DNA from: Clostridia bacterium | GTDB taxonomy: Bacteria; Bacillota; Clostridia; Oscillospirales; Acutalibacteraceae | Assembly: GCA_017428085.1 (NCBI GenBank) | Contig: JAFRRP010000012.1 | Span: forward strand, 1-64,000 | Direction: 5' to 3' | Length of the DNA: 64,000 nt | Shown: piece by piece, positions 35,001 to 43,200 of the stretch | Numbering within the stretch: position 1 is the stretch's first letter | How the letters are laid out: each line of letters opens with the position of its first letter | The notes under the pieces: model-generated | Told to the model about the DNA's origin: nothing | What the model saw: only the letters and a program-made list of their open reading frames with translations | Databases searched by the model: none | Position numbers and translations under genes: made by a program

Positions 35001-38000
35001 GACCGTCGGCAGCCAGACCTTTACCGCCACGAAAACAGACGAGATCCCGGCGCAGGGACACGCCTGGACGTATCACGAGGCGGTTCCTTCCACGGTCTGC
35101 AACGCCACGGGTACGGTGGCCTATTGGAGCTGCTCCGGCTGCGATGAGCTGCGCGCGGCCAACCAGACGGACGTGATCACTTCCATCAGCGATAATACCT
35201 ACGGTCCGCACGATTACGGCACGCTGGTTCCGGCCGTCGCGCCGACCTGTGTCGACGACGGTAATGTGGCGTACTATCAGTGCTCTGTCTGTCGGAAATA
35301 CTTTAACGAGAGCAAGACGGAGATCGACAGCATCGTGGCTGTTGCTACCAATGTGCATAACTACAACGTACCGCAGAGCGACGAAACCTACCACTGGCTC
35401 AAATGCGAGAACTGCGAAGCGATCAGCGGCAAAACGGAACACGCCTACACCGAAAAGGGCGACGAAGTAACACCCGCGCGCTGCGGCGTGAACGCAACCG
35501 CGAATTACAGCTGCTCCTGCGGCAAGACCAAGGTGCTGGAAGTGCCGGAGACGGCGTTGTCCCATGATTTCAGCGTTCTGAAAACGGACGATACCTATCA
35601 CTGGTACGGGTGCGCCAACGAAGGCTGCGAAGAGATCAACGGCAAAACGGAGCACGCCTACACCGTAAAGGGCGACGAAGTAACGCCCGCGCGCTGCGGC
35701 GTGAACGCCACGGCGAATTACAGCTGCTCCTGCGGCAAGACCAAGGTGCTGGAAGTGCCGGAAACGGCGCTGTCCCATGATTTCAGCGTTCTGAAAACGG
35801 ACGATACCTATCACTGGTACGGATGCGCCAACGAAGGCTGCGAAGAGATCAGCGGCAAAGCGGAGCATTCCGGCGGAACGGCTACCTGCATGGCGTTGGC
35901 TGAATGCGACGTCTGCCATCAGGAATACGGCGCGTGTGATTATACCAATCACGTCACCACCGAGACTGTGACCAGAAACGCCGTCGCGGCAGGGTACACC
36001 CACACCGGCTACACCGGCGATACCTACTGTAAGGCCTGCGACCATCTGATCAGCGCCGGCGATACGATCCCCAAGCTGGATATCAACGAAAACCCGATCT
36101 ATGCCGCCGCCGTCGAAGTGGCTGCCGAAGCCGAGGCCGATCCCGACAAGTACGACGCGACTGCGGTAACCAATCTGAATACGAAACTCGACGAACTGAC
36201 CGCCGCCCTTGCCGTGGACAACAACGAGGAGGCCGTCACCGCGGCGCTGGAACAACTGGAGACGCAGGTGGAAGCCATGGCCGGCAGTATCCTGTTTACG
36301 CTGACGGTGGACGCCGCCAACGGTTCCGAGCCCACCACGCAGAAGGGCACCCACGGTTCCACGGTCGACCTCGGTACGCCGGAAAAAGAGGGCTACGTCT
36401 TCAAGGAGTGGACCGTCACCGCGGGCTCTGTCAGCGGCACCGTCTACACCTTTACCGATCAGAACGCGACGGCCACAGCCGTTTACACCGTGAAGACCAG
36501 CGACGCCGCCTCCGGCGCGCAGGACATCCTTGACAACGCCGCCGATTATGACGACGCCTACGTGGCCGCCCTCACCGAAAAGCTGAACGAGCTGAACGCG
36601 CTGGATGCCACCGATCCCGCCAACAACGCCGCGGTGAAGGCCGTCGTGGACGCCATCAACGGGCTGCTGGAACAGGCGGACGACAACCGGGTGTATACCG
36701 TCACCTTTACCGTGGACGGCGAAACGGTCAAGACGGAGAAGGTCAAGACCGGCAACAGCGCCACGCCGCCGGAACAGGATGAACTGAAGGAATACGACGA
36801 GAACAAACACTGGCGCTTCTCCGGCTGGACGGGCGACTATTCCAACGTGACGGCGGACGTCACCGTCTCCGGCGCGTACGCGCTGGAAGACCACAGCTGG
36901 GTGGACGGCGAAGTCACCAGGCCCGCCACCTGTAAGGCGGCCGGTTCCCAGGCGCAGTCCTGTGCCTGCGGCGCGACGGGCGTGAAGACGCTTCCCGTGG
37001 ATCCCGACGCGCATGATTACGGCGATATGGTCCGCGAGGTCTCCGCCACCTGCACGTCCGAGGGCGTGCTGTCGCACTGCACGTGCTCGCTGTGCGGCAG
37101 GAATTTCAACGCTGCGCATGAGGAGCTGGATTCGCTCGTCATCCCCAAGCTGCCGCACACCTTCGGCGATTGGATCGCGGAATCTCCCGCCAACTGCTCT
37201 CAGGAGGGCACGGTGGGCCATTACCACTGCTCCGTCTGCGAGAAGGACTACGACGCGGAGGAGACCCTGCTGGAGACCGTGGCGATCCCGACAAACGACG
37301 ACCACGACTATCACCTGAACGCCGAAAAGAGCAAGGCCCCCGGCTGCACCGAGGACGGCTACGACTACTACGAGTGCTCCCGCAACGCCGAACACTTCTA
37401 TAAAGATACAAAGACCCATACCGGCCACGCGCTGCACCATGTGGAGGCCAAAGCCGCCGGCTGCCCGCTGCACGCCGCCAGATCCATGGCGCCGCGCAAA
37501 GGCGCCGCCATCACGGTCGCCGGCAACGACGGCAATATCGAGTACTGGTACTGCGACAACTGCGACCTGTACTTTGCCGACGCGGAGGGAACGGCGGCGC
37601 TGACCGAGGATCAGATCGTCATCCGCGCCGCGCACCATCTGACGCACCACGACGGCGTGGAGGCCACCCATACTACCGCCGGTTCCAAGGAATACTGGTA
37701 CTGCGACATCTGCGAGAGGTACTTCTTCACGGAGGACGCCGCCGCGCCGTTGACCGAAGAACAGTTCAACGAGCAGGTGACGATCCCCGCCGCTTCCGTC
37801 CATACGCCGGGTGAACCCGTAAAAGAGAACGAGACGAAAGCCACCTGTCAGGCGGGCGGCCATTACGATCTGGTCACCTACTGCGTGGAGGGCGGCGAGG
37901 AGCTGTCCCGCGAGACGGTCAACACCCCCATTGATCCCGACGCCCACGCGCCCGCCGCGGCGGTGAAGGAAAACGAGACCCCCGCCACCTGTACGGAGGC

Positions 38001-38583
38001 CGGCAGTTACGACCTGGTGACGTACTGCGCGCTGTGCGGTGATGAGACCGGCCGTGAAACGGTGAACGTACCCGCCAAGGGCCACACCTGGGGCGACTGG
38101 ACCATCATCCGGCCCGCCACCGAGGACGATCCCGGCGAAGCGCGGCACGTGTGCTCCGTCTGCGGGGCGGAAGAGACCAAAAACGCCGTCGACGTGGAGC
38201 CCGTGGACAAGATCGTGAAGTTCGTGAACATTCCCAAAATGTATTACGTGATCGATCTGGGCGAAGGCAGCACCTACACGGTGTACGATACCTCTACGTT
38301 AAGCTGGTATTCCAACGAGCCCCTTACGTTCTACGTAGGGTCTTTCTCCGGGTTCGGCTTCTCCGATGTCATCGTTTACGCCAACGGCCAGGAGATGGTG
38401 CCGGATGAAAACGGCGCCTACACGCTGCCCAACAACGGCGATACGGTGGTCGTCACCGTCGCCGGCGCGGTGCAGGACGACAGCGCCCCCAACGGCAGGC
38501 TGTCCTTCTGGGAGCTGCTGCTCCGCTTCCTCCGGAAGATCATCGCCTTCTTCAGCGGCGCCTTCGGCAAGGCCGACGGATAA
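32026..38583 (+). CDS. Giant multidomain exported surface protein (LamG-like, Cys-pair modules, FIVAR, InlB-type)
   Basis: A 2185-residue exported protein. Signal peptide FKKTLSILLTLAMVFGMFAM. A concanavalin/LamG-like domain at about 35-300 suggests carbohydrate or protein binding. Beta-rich InlB-type pieces follow (about 640-800). Cys-pair modules of the form PTC...YYQCSVCRKYF fill about 1005-1345 and 1625-2065. Two FIVAR-like three-helix modules lie near 1365-1425 and 1490-1560, each next to an InlB-type repeat. A tandem duplication of 71 residues is at 35441-35866. The protein ends with FWELLLRFLRKIIAFFSG, an amphipathic tail. Cys pairs may bind zinc or form disulfides. Role inferred: adhesion. 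Confidence 0.82.
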   Translation: MKTKAFKKTLSILLTLAMVFGMFAMLGAVAGAESLSGNLIGQFFATDSKWEDTRGNGAGLGWEIGDFPSDCLSDGFYYINSCLSIDNTGIFANVNASTGLTLAYTYRPTQNSDHHHMFSFGLRPACARGDAPHELINGDSIKNHFYVSATTSWFSNGYAPVVGYVDGDGSEHIKATPAGAPAFESGKVYDVVIRITSSAITYWINGVQYNANYGESGGEGYLDDFLNEISAYQYNYIGRSRWNTGNKWGTGNNDGDADFTGYVKNLRIYGSAMTAQEVMIDDAYDTYTRYYGSADLTAGLTQSGDANQFNAVAYHCQDPATGTKDWTNRDDIPDYDELVYGVYGDAYRNLVYAPYDQTEWIEKEWHNCYTTFATPSNVVMVYDGVTGHEPMSPIMMQVKGNGNNGPRAFNYIAVTESVPNLQFKRQWAGYMDESNNGYLQWPDEGVGRNGITFEKNSYINYLVRDRNDLHRLQTENQSNKNTRRDYGNAFVYVGSGDTSEYYEKYSETLIHYSHTWFGSGGATDDESIPTKGNILILNYKPVYTALPSALDCYNEIIANGWMYTEASVNRAKATLAQIVTANPNNPVYTYGTDATAATQNCAVNIQKAVALLGGTGNAYTYGYEGLNLIKKTGTATFNYEDGTEFRTVTADYGDTFTVPAVPTKASGPQYDYINPVWTPAIAAGSTPVMSDTYAGQTYTASYTPSTRSYQITWNYTTAEGAQSTTTTVEYGQTPAAPAAAEAGYQTAERVYTFSGWSPAVTEVTGMATYTAQYTDAARTYEVKFYDLNGDQIGATQNIAYGAAATAEDLPTKAPDDDNHYTVTWDKAFNNITADTNVYATASGTVHSYSAAPTWGDWTASGDGWTVTATFTCDGCDHTVTPAVSVQTDTYPAGCVDNAATEYSATVTMGDSTYTCPTAKRIETPDSATGHTYVTPAETDWNWTASGETYTATVVVSCEKNDSTVTLTATVSEPAVVDAQHLMPGSRTFTATATVGSQTFTATKTDEIPAQGHAWTYHEAVPSTVCNATGTVAYWSCSGCDELRAANQTDVITSISDNTYGPHDYGTLVPAVAPTCVDDGNVAYYQCSVCRKYFNESKTEIDSIVAVATNVHNYNVPQSDETYHWLKCENCEAISGKTEHAYTEKGDEVTPARCGVNATANYSCSCGKTKVLEVPETALSHDFSVLKTDDTYHWYGCANEGCEEINGKTEHAYTVKGDEVTPARCGVNATANYSCSCGKTKVLEVPETALSHDFSVLKTDDTYHWYGCANEGCEEISGKAEHSGGTATCMALAECDVCHQEYGACDYTNHVTTETVTRNAVAAGYTHTGYTGDTYCKACDHLISAGDTIPKLDINENPIYAAAVEVAAEAEADPDKYDATAVTNLNTKLDELTAALAVDNNEEAVTAALEQLETQVEAMAGSILFTLTVDAANGSEPTTQKGTHGSTVDLGTPEKEGYVFKEWTVTAGSVSGTVYTFTDQNATATAVYTVKTSDAASGAQDILDNAADYDDAYVAALTEKLNELNALDATDPANNAAVKAVVDAINGLLEQADDNRVYTVTFTVDGETVKTEKVKTGNSATPPEQDELKEYDENKHWRFSGWTGDYSNVTADVTVSGAYALEDHSWVDGEVTRPATCKAAGSQAQSCACGATGVKTLPVDPDAHDYGDMVREVSATCTSEGVLSHCTCSLCGRNFNAAHEELDSLVIPKLPHTFGDWIAESPANCSQEGTVGHYHCSVCEKDYDAEETLLETVAIPTNDDHDYHLNAEKSKAPGCTEDGYDYYECSRNAEHFYKDTKTHTGHALHHVEAKAAGCPLHAARSMAPRKGAAITVAGNDGNIEYWYCDNCDLYFADAEGTAALTEDQIVIRAAHHLTHHDGVEATHTTAGSKEYWYCDICERYFFTEDAAAPLTEEQFNEQVTIPAASVHTPGEPVKENETKATCQAGGHYDLVTYCVEGGEELSRETVNTPIDPDAHAPAAAVKENETPATCTEAGSYDLVTYCALCGDETGRETVNVPAKGHTWGDWTIIRPATEDDPGEARHVCSVCGAEETKNAVDVEPVDKIVKFVNIPKMYYVIDLGEGSTYTVYDTSTLSWYSNEPLTFYVGSFSGFGFSDVIVYANGQEMVPDENGAYTLPNNGDTVVVTVAGAVQDDSAPNGRLSFWELLLRFLRKIIAFFSGAFGKADG
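35441..35866 (+). repeat. 213-bp tandem duplication inside the giant protein gene
   Basis: Two nearly identical 213-bp (71-codon) units start at 35441 and 35654. Each encodes a Cys-pair module from HAYT to GKTE. A diverged half unit precedes them at 35370-35440. Confidence 0.88.
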
Positions 38584-38625
38584 ACGGCTGCCGAACGGAA
38601 CGCAGTTTAGCGCAACATATCCTTT

Positions 38626-38663
38626 CGCCCCTGTCGGTACCCTTCCGGCAGGGGCGTTTTTTT
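38626..38663 (+). terminator. Terminator after the giant protein gene
   Basis: CGCCCCTG and CAGGGGCG enclose a loop with a small CGG/CCG stem; GTTTTTTT follows. Confidence 0.9.
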
Positions 38664-38744
38664 GGCCGCGGCAGGGGGAAACGGCGGCGCGAAAAACCGA
38701 TTTTTGCGAAAACGACAAACGCCGAAAAAAAATAAAAATAATGC

Positions 38745-38773
38745 TTGCATTTTCAAAAACGGTGTGATATACT
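38745..38773 (+). promoter_or_regulatory. Promoter of the tRNA pair
   Basis: TTGCAT at 38745-38750, 17-bp spacer, TATACT at 38768-38773, 13 bp before tRNA-Ala. Confidence 0.7.
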
Positions 38774-38786
38774 ATTCAAGCAATCA

Positions 38787-38862
38787 GGGCCATTAGCTCA
38801 GCTGGGAGAGCGCCAGGTTCGCAATCTGGAGGTCAGGGGTTCGATCCCCCTATGGTCCACCA
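38787..38862 (+). tRNA. tRNA-Ala (anticodon CGC)
   Basis: A 76-base cloverleaf including encoded CCA. The acceptor pairs GGGCCAT with ATGGTCC, the D arm is GCTCAGCTGGGAGAGC, the anticodon loop TTCGCAA gives CGC for GCG codons, and the T loop is TTCGATC. Confidence 0.92.
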
Positions 38863-38909
38863 AGCGTCAAATATCGGCGCGTCGGAATACCGGTGCGTTG
38901 ATCATATAC

Positions 38910-38986
38910 GGAGGCATAGCTCAGCTGGTTAGAGCATTCGCTTGACGTGCGAAAGGTCTAGAGTTCGAATCTCTCTGCCTCCACCA
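38910..38986 (+). tRNA. tRNA-Val (anticodon GAC), integration target
   Basis: A 77-base cloverleaf with encoded CCA: acceptor GGAGGCA/TGCCTCC, anticodon stem TTCGC/GCGAA, loop TTGACGT giving GAC, T loop TTCGAAT. Its last 29 bases are overlapped on the other strand by the end of the serine recombinase gene, marking it as the attachment site of the island to the right. Confidence 0.92.
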
Positions 38987-40592
38987 TACGTTCATTACCG
39001 CTAACACCTATCGGGATGTTGGCGGTAATTTCTTCTGTGTACGTTCCCAGCGGATCGGTTCTGATTGTCAGTTCTATTTTCATTTTTCCGGGATCGTCCG
39101 GGTAGGCGTCAAATACTACGATCCTCTCAACAAAGTTGCTGACGATCTGTTTTCTGCCGGCGTCTGTGCTCTGCATCATATCCCAGCACTTCCGCAGGTT
39201 TTCGATCTCCGAGATAAATTCCTCTGTTGTCTTCGGATCTGTTTCCTGTTTGCGGATTGCCGAAAGCTCTTTTTCATCCGCCTCAATGAGTGCGGTCTCC
39301 TCTTTGACGTGTCCTGCCCAGATCTTATCGCCGCTGTCCAAATACATTTCCGACGCCCGTTGTTTTCTCTCCCGGTGCTTCTTGATACTGGCTTCCAGTT
39401 GAGCCGCCCTTGGATCGGTCACGCGTTCCGATTCCGCTTTTTTGCACGCCGCTGTAATGGCGTCTATTCTTTCTTCATCCCACACCCAATCAGAGATGAT
39501 CTTCATCACGGCGTTTTCGATAACGGTTTTGCTGACGTTTTTCTTGGGACACTTCTCGTTTCCCTTTTTCATTTTGTTGTCTCTGCACGCGTAATAGTAA
39601 TACATTTCCCCGTTCTTGCTCTTCCCGCTGTTGGCGATCATCACGGTTCCGCAGATCCCACAGTAAAGCTTACCGTGCAGAATATATTCCACTCTCGCGT
39701 CCGATCTCGCGCCTCTGTACGTTCTTTTTTCATGGGCGATCTGGGCGCTTTCCCACAGATCTTCCGATACGATCGGATCGCAAACGCCCTCTACCGTATA
39801 GACTTTGTGTTCCACTTTGTTGTTGAACGTCGTGATCTTTGTTCCCTTGTATATCGGATTCCCGATCATCCTGTTGACGGTATTGACCGAAATCTTTTGA
39901 CCATGACAGTTACGTACCCCGTTATGGTTCAGGAAATCGGCGACCTCTCTTGAGGATTTTCCCATCACGTACAGTTTGAACGCTTGTTCGATCAGAGACG
40001 CGACCGCTTCATCGGGTACATAACGCTTATTGCCCTTTCCGTCGTCTATAATTTTGATGCCGATCGGCACTCTTCCGCCGCCGTTGTAGTTGCCCTTCAT
40101 GACGTTATCCCGCATCCCTCTGACCACGTTTTTTCGAAGCTGCGCTACGTATTCGGCCGCCATCGTTACATGTACCGCTTTTGATATTTCGCCGCCGTAG
40201 CCGTCGTCAAAAATCTGTGTTGCGTATTCAATACGGACGCCGTTTTTATTCAGCGCATTTTCGTACCCGTAGAACCCGCCGTGTTCCTCACGGCTGATTC
40301 GGTCCAGCGCATAACTGACAACAACGTCAAATTCTCCGTACTGTGAATCGCCGATCAGTTTCAAAAACTCGCTGCGCTTTTCAACGTCGTGGGAAGCGGA
40401 CTTGGCGCTGTCGGAATATACCCTGACAAGGCGGTATCCTTTACGGGTGATGTACTCCATGCATTCTTTTATCTGCTGTTCGATGCTCGCTTCTTTCTGT
40501 CTGTCGGAGCTGTATCGTGCGTAAATCACGGCCCGATTGCGGACGTCCTCCTCCTTCTGACTCAGATCTTCTATTTTAACGTTCAATGCCAT
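38958..40592 (-). CDS. Large serine recombinase overlapping tRNA-Val
   Basis: A 544-residue large serine recombinase, the enzyme that integrates and excises such elements by unidirectional attP x attB exchange. The resolvase domain carries the catalytic Ser in VIYARYSSDRQKEASIEQQI and YALDRISREEHG; a recombinase domain follows (GGRVPIGIKI, NHNGVRNCHGQKISVNTVNR). The zinc ribbon is GKLYCGICGTVM with a later CRDNKMKKGNEKC, and a coiled coil (about 395-460) comes next. The last nine codons (MVEAERFEL) and the stop are the complement of the tRNA-Val 3' end, so the attachment core is part of the gene. Promoter at 40628-40656. Confidence 0.93.
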   Translation of the reverse strand: MALNVKIEDLSQKEEDVRNRAVIYARYSSDRQKEASIEQQIKECMEYITRKGYRLVRVYSDSAKSASHDVEKRSEFLKLIGDSQYGEFDVVVSYALDRISREEHGGFYGYENALNKNGVRIEYATQIFDDGYGGEISKAVHVTMAAEYVAQLRKNVVRGMRDNVMKGNYNGGGRVPIGIKIIDDGKGNKRYVPDEAVASLIEQAFKLYVMGKSSREVADFLNHNGVRNCHGQKISVNTVNRMIGNPIYKGTKITTFNNKVEHKVYTVEGVCDPIVSEDLWESAQIAHEKRTYRGARSDARVEYILHGKLYCGICGTVMIANSGKSKNGEMYYYYACRDNKMKKGNEKCPKKNVSKTVIENAVMKIISDWVWDEERIDAITAACKKAESERVTDPRAAQLEASIKKHRERKQRASEMYLDSGDKIWAGHVKEETALIEADEKELSAIRKQETDPKTTEEFISEIENLRKCWDMMQSTDAGRKQIVSNFVERIVVFDAYPDDPGKMKIELTIRTDPLGTYTEEITANIPIGVSGNERMVEAERFEL

Positions 40593-40595
40593 CTA

Positions 40596-40672
40596 TTAGT
40601 CCTCCGGTAAAATATCATTCCGGATATAATATATGGCAAAAGGAAAGGAAAATCAAATTGCGGAGGACTACC
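40596..40672. promoter_or_regulatory. Recombinase promoter inside an inverted repeat
   Basis: Minus strand -35 TTGATT at 40656-40651, 17-bp spacer, -10 TATATT at 40633-40628. The region is bounded by AGTCCTCCG (40597-40605) and CGGAGGACT (40662-40670). The left arm also contains the recombinase ribosome binding site. Possible operator or part of the attachment site. Confidence 0.5.
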
Positions 40673-40690
40673 GGAAAGCGTACCATTCCG

Positions 40691-40860
40691 TATAACTCAT
40701 TTTAAAAACCGCTTTCATCGCTCAAAACGAGTTATAAAGAAAAAACATGAATTGCTTTTGTTGAAGTTGCCTTATGTAAATGTTATTTCTTATACGACGG
40801 ATGTGCAGAAAAGAGAATTATAATGAATTTCAGATGAATCAAAATGAGTTATAAAAAGCG
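40691..40860. repeat. Iteron-like AAAATGAGTTATA repeats
   Basis: Three copies of a 13-14-base motif: inverted at 40691-40704, direct at 40724-40738 (one change) and direct at 40841-40860, with GCG/CGC near each. They lie just upstream of the recombinase promoter and could bind a repressor, an excisionase or the recombinase. Confidence 0.6.
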
Positions 40861-40900
40861 TTGGGGACAACCGATTCATCATTGACGACAGCGCGCGATC

Positions 40901-40974
40901 ATATTAGTTTACCTCTGCCATGGATTTCGCGATATCACTTCTTCTGCTGGATTTGGCAGGAGGTAAACTAATAT
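40901..40974 (+). promoter_or_regulatory. 20-bp stem-loop hiding the ribosome binding site of a small ORF
   Basis: The arm at 40901-40920 pairs with 40954-40974 with one bulged base, around a 33-base loop. The right arm contains GGAGG and ends two bases into the start codon of the small ORF at 40973. If transcribed, translation would be blocked until the stem opens. Confidence 0.65.
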
Positions 40975-41059
40975 GCCTACGAAAACTGTAATATCCGGAT
41001 ATATAATTCAAAAAAATGGCAAACTGCACTTGAATTTTAACGGAAATGACATGGAATAA
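40973..41059 (+). CDS. Small ORF (28 residues) with sequestered ribosome binding site
   Basis: Encodes MPTKTVISGYIIQKNGKLHL plus eight residues. The spacing from GGAGG to ATG is eight bases, which is ideal, and the site is paired in the stem-loop above. The opening MPTK recurs after GGAGGGG at 41522, where only eight codons remain, so this may be a duplicated leader or small gene. No relative is recognised. Confidence 0.4.
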   Translation: MPTKTVISGYIIQKNGKLHLNFNGNDME

Positions 41060-41400
41060 TAGTGACGGAGTTCTTGACGTGAAGGATATGAGATAGCAGA
41101 TAACCCAAATTGTGCCCAAAAGGCAAAAATCGTCTAAAAAAATGTTAAGCTTAAGTTGATTTCTGCAATTGAATGGGATATCATATAGATGATAGTAGTT
41201 CTTGAATGAAAGCTTACGTTATTCTATAAAAGGCAAATTGCGCCTGAACGGCAGAAAAACAGATTGAATATGAGACGGCAGCATACCGTAAAAACGCTCG
41301 TGTTGATTTGGATCAATGCGGGTATTCTTTTTATTCTCGCGCTTGACGCACCAAGCACGTTGATATAAATAAAACTAAAAAAAGAAAGAGGTGAGCAGAA

Positions 41401-41547
41401 ATGCACATGCCCGGAATCGTGGTTCTCGGAGTCGCCACAGTCACAGATCCGACAGGGACCGTTCCCCTGCGTAAAAGAGCGGTAAAGCTTCCGGCTGCTG
41501 AAAAGCCCGGAGGGGCGAACATATGCCTACAAAACAAGTTTGTTTAG
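41401..41547 (+). CDS. Small ORF (48 residues) behind a strong ribosome binding site
   Basis: Starts MHMPGIVVLGVATVTDPTGT and ends ICLQNKFV. AGAAAGAGGTGAGCAGAA stands directly before the ATG and an AT-rich promoter-like stretch (TTGACG near 41341, TATAAA near 41362) before that. Codon use is GC-richer than the surrounding island DNA, which supports coding. Product unknown. The DNA between 41060 and 41400 shows nothing else. Confidence 0.45.
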   Translation: MHMPGIVVLGVATVTDPTGTVPLRKRAVKLPAAEKPGGANICLQNKFV

Positions 41548-41671
41548 TGTGAGATAACAATTGACACTCACCAGAGCGGAAACATAACCGCCATAAAAAA
41601 TTTGTCTCCAAACCGTCATAACGGGGAGGACGCTTTAAGCTTCAACCATACAGAATATATACAGAGAGGAG

Positions 41672-42715
41672 ATGAGTTGTACGGGGTATAAAGATAAGAA
41701 GTACCATAAGAACTTGCGGCAGCAGACGGTTGATGTCCTGACGGAAAAACAGGCATTCGGAAAAAGCCGCAATCACTTGAAAAAGATGGGACTGGCAGAG
41801 GATAAAATCACCTCAGTAGAGACTTACAGGACGTACAAAAAAGCCTGTTTCCGTTTTACTGATTATGTGGAGAAAAACCATCCCGAATGTACTACTCTAA
41901 AAAAAGCCCGTCGCTATATTACGGAATATCTGGACATGCGCACGAAGCAGTATCAGGACGGAAAAATCTCTGCCGATACGGTCAAGACGGAGGCTTCCGC
42001 GCTGCACAAATTATACACTGTCAAGCCGGAGGATAAGGACTTCTATCACGCTCCTGCTATGCACAGAGAGGACATCAAAAGAAGCAGAAATGCCGATACG
42101 GATATCAATAATCCGGAATTGACGGAGTTTGGCAAGGGTACGGGGTTGAGAACTTTTAAGGAATTGAAGGTCCTGAACGGCGGCGATTACACGACGAGAG
42201 AAAAAATTCAGATTTTGGCAAATGAGTTGAAAAGAAAAAAGAATCTGACTCGCGGGGATCACGATCAACTGGCTGCCTGTAAAGCAGCGTTAAGATTCAC
42301 GGATAAAACTCATTTCATCGTTGTAAAAAACGGCAAAGGCGGCAAGCTGAGATATGCGCCGATCGTCGGTCCTCACACGGATGAAATCGTCAAGAAAGTA
42401 AAGGAAACGCCTGTCGGGCAAAAGGTGTGGGGCAGTGCTTCTCATACCACTTTCAAATACATGAATGAGCATGCCAACAGGGCCGAATATGCAGCAACGA
42501 TCTACCATGAGTACGCTCGTCCCATTGATGAGATCCCGAAGGACAAGATAAATCGCGGTTCCGGCAAAGCGTATTCATCGCAGGTGTATTACGCCCGGAA
42601 AGATATGAAAGGTCGCTGCTTCGACAAGTGTGCACTCGGCATGGTCGCCGTCGCGCTTGGACATTCCTATGATCGCGTCCACGACGTTGTGTCCCACTAC
42701 GCATATAAATTCTGA
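41672..42715 (+). CDS. Tyrosine-recombinase-like integrase
   Basis: A 347-residue protein with a divergent tyrosine recombinase plan. The helical core-binding part is about 40-130 (TYRTYKKACFRFTDYVEK). Box I appears as KGTGLRTFKELKVLNGGDY (Arg), the beta-hairpin Lys as FIVVKNGKGGKLRYAPIVG, a degenerate HxxR as VYYARKDMKG with Tyr in place of His, then VAVALGHSYDRVHDVVSHY with the LGHS box and the presumed nucleophile Tyr. It may cooperate with, or compete with, the serine recombinase. ATG 41672 follows GAGAGGAG. Confidence 0.65.
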   Translation: MSCTGYKDKKYHKNLRQQTVDVLTEKQAFGKSRNHLKKMGLAEDKITSVETYRTYKKACFRFTDYVEKNHPECTTLKKARRYITEYLDMRTKQYQDGKISADTVKTEASALHKLYTVKPEDKDFYHAPAMHREDIKRSRNADTDINNPELTEFGKGTGLRTFKELKVLNGGDYTTREKIQILANELKRKKNLTRGDHDQLAACKAALRFTDKTHFIVVKNGKGGKLRYAPIVGPHTDEIVKKVKETPVGQKVWGSASHTTFKYMNEHANRAEYAATIYHEYARPIDEIPKDKINRGSGKAYSSQVYYARKDMKGRCFDKCALGMVAVALGHSYDRVHDVVSHYAYKF

Positions 42716-42767
42716 GTATGAAAAAATACGTCCGGTCGAAAAAGGACTGGACGGGAAAGGAGATATC

Positions 42768-43031
42768 ATGATGCTGACTGTATTATTTGCATGGTTTCGT
42801 TGCTTGGTGATGATGGGCAAAGAGATCCTGAACGATATTCGCGGCGAGTTGACGGAAAGTGAAAAACGCTTTCTTACGCTGAATCCCATCGAGTGGACAC
42901 GGAACAACTACCCGATCTTTATCAGAATGTACGACGGTCCTCTGCCGGGGCCGAGAGAGCTTCCCGATATTCCCTATGAGATCGTCGAAGTCAAAAGGAT
43001 AAAAAATGATCGCGATAAGAAAAAACGATAA
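42768..43031 (+). CDS. Small hypothetical protein
   Basis: An 87-residue protein starting MMLTVLFAWFRCLVMMGKEI, hydrophobic at first and basic at the end (VKRIKNDRDKKKR). AAAGGAGATATC precedes the ATG at 42768. It follows the integrase-like gene by 52 bp and is probably co-transcribed. Not recognised. Confidence 0.6.
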   Translation: MMLTVLFAWFRCLVMMGKEILNDIRGELTESEKRFLTLNPIEWTRNNYPIFIRMYDGPLPGPRELPDIPYEIVEVKRIKNDRDKKKR

Positions 43032-43200
43032 GGACGGCATTCATTATTCCTTCACTGCATTCGGCTTAACTGTTGTATTCATTGATCACCTGCATAAATA
43101 AACTAAATATCGATAAAAAGAAAACATCTGAAACACGATAAAAAGAAAACATCTGAAATATACACTTGAAAAACTCCAAACAATATGGTATTTTATTGAT

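Noticed and set aside
33439..38148. A 1569-codon open frame antisense to the giant surface protein gene
   Set aside because: Its product is Gly/Val/Arg-rich without any domain, it has no ribosome binding site, and the plus-strand gene has a signal peptide, domains and a terminator. It is a shadow caused by GC-rich third positions.
41545..41572. Similarity to the lac operator (GTGAGATAACAATT)
   Set aside because: Only part of the operator matches, the dyad is lost, and no LacI-type gene is near. Probably chance.
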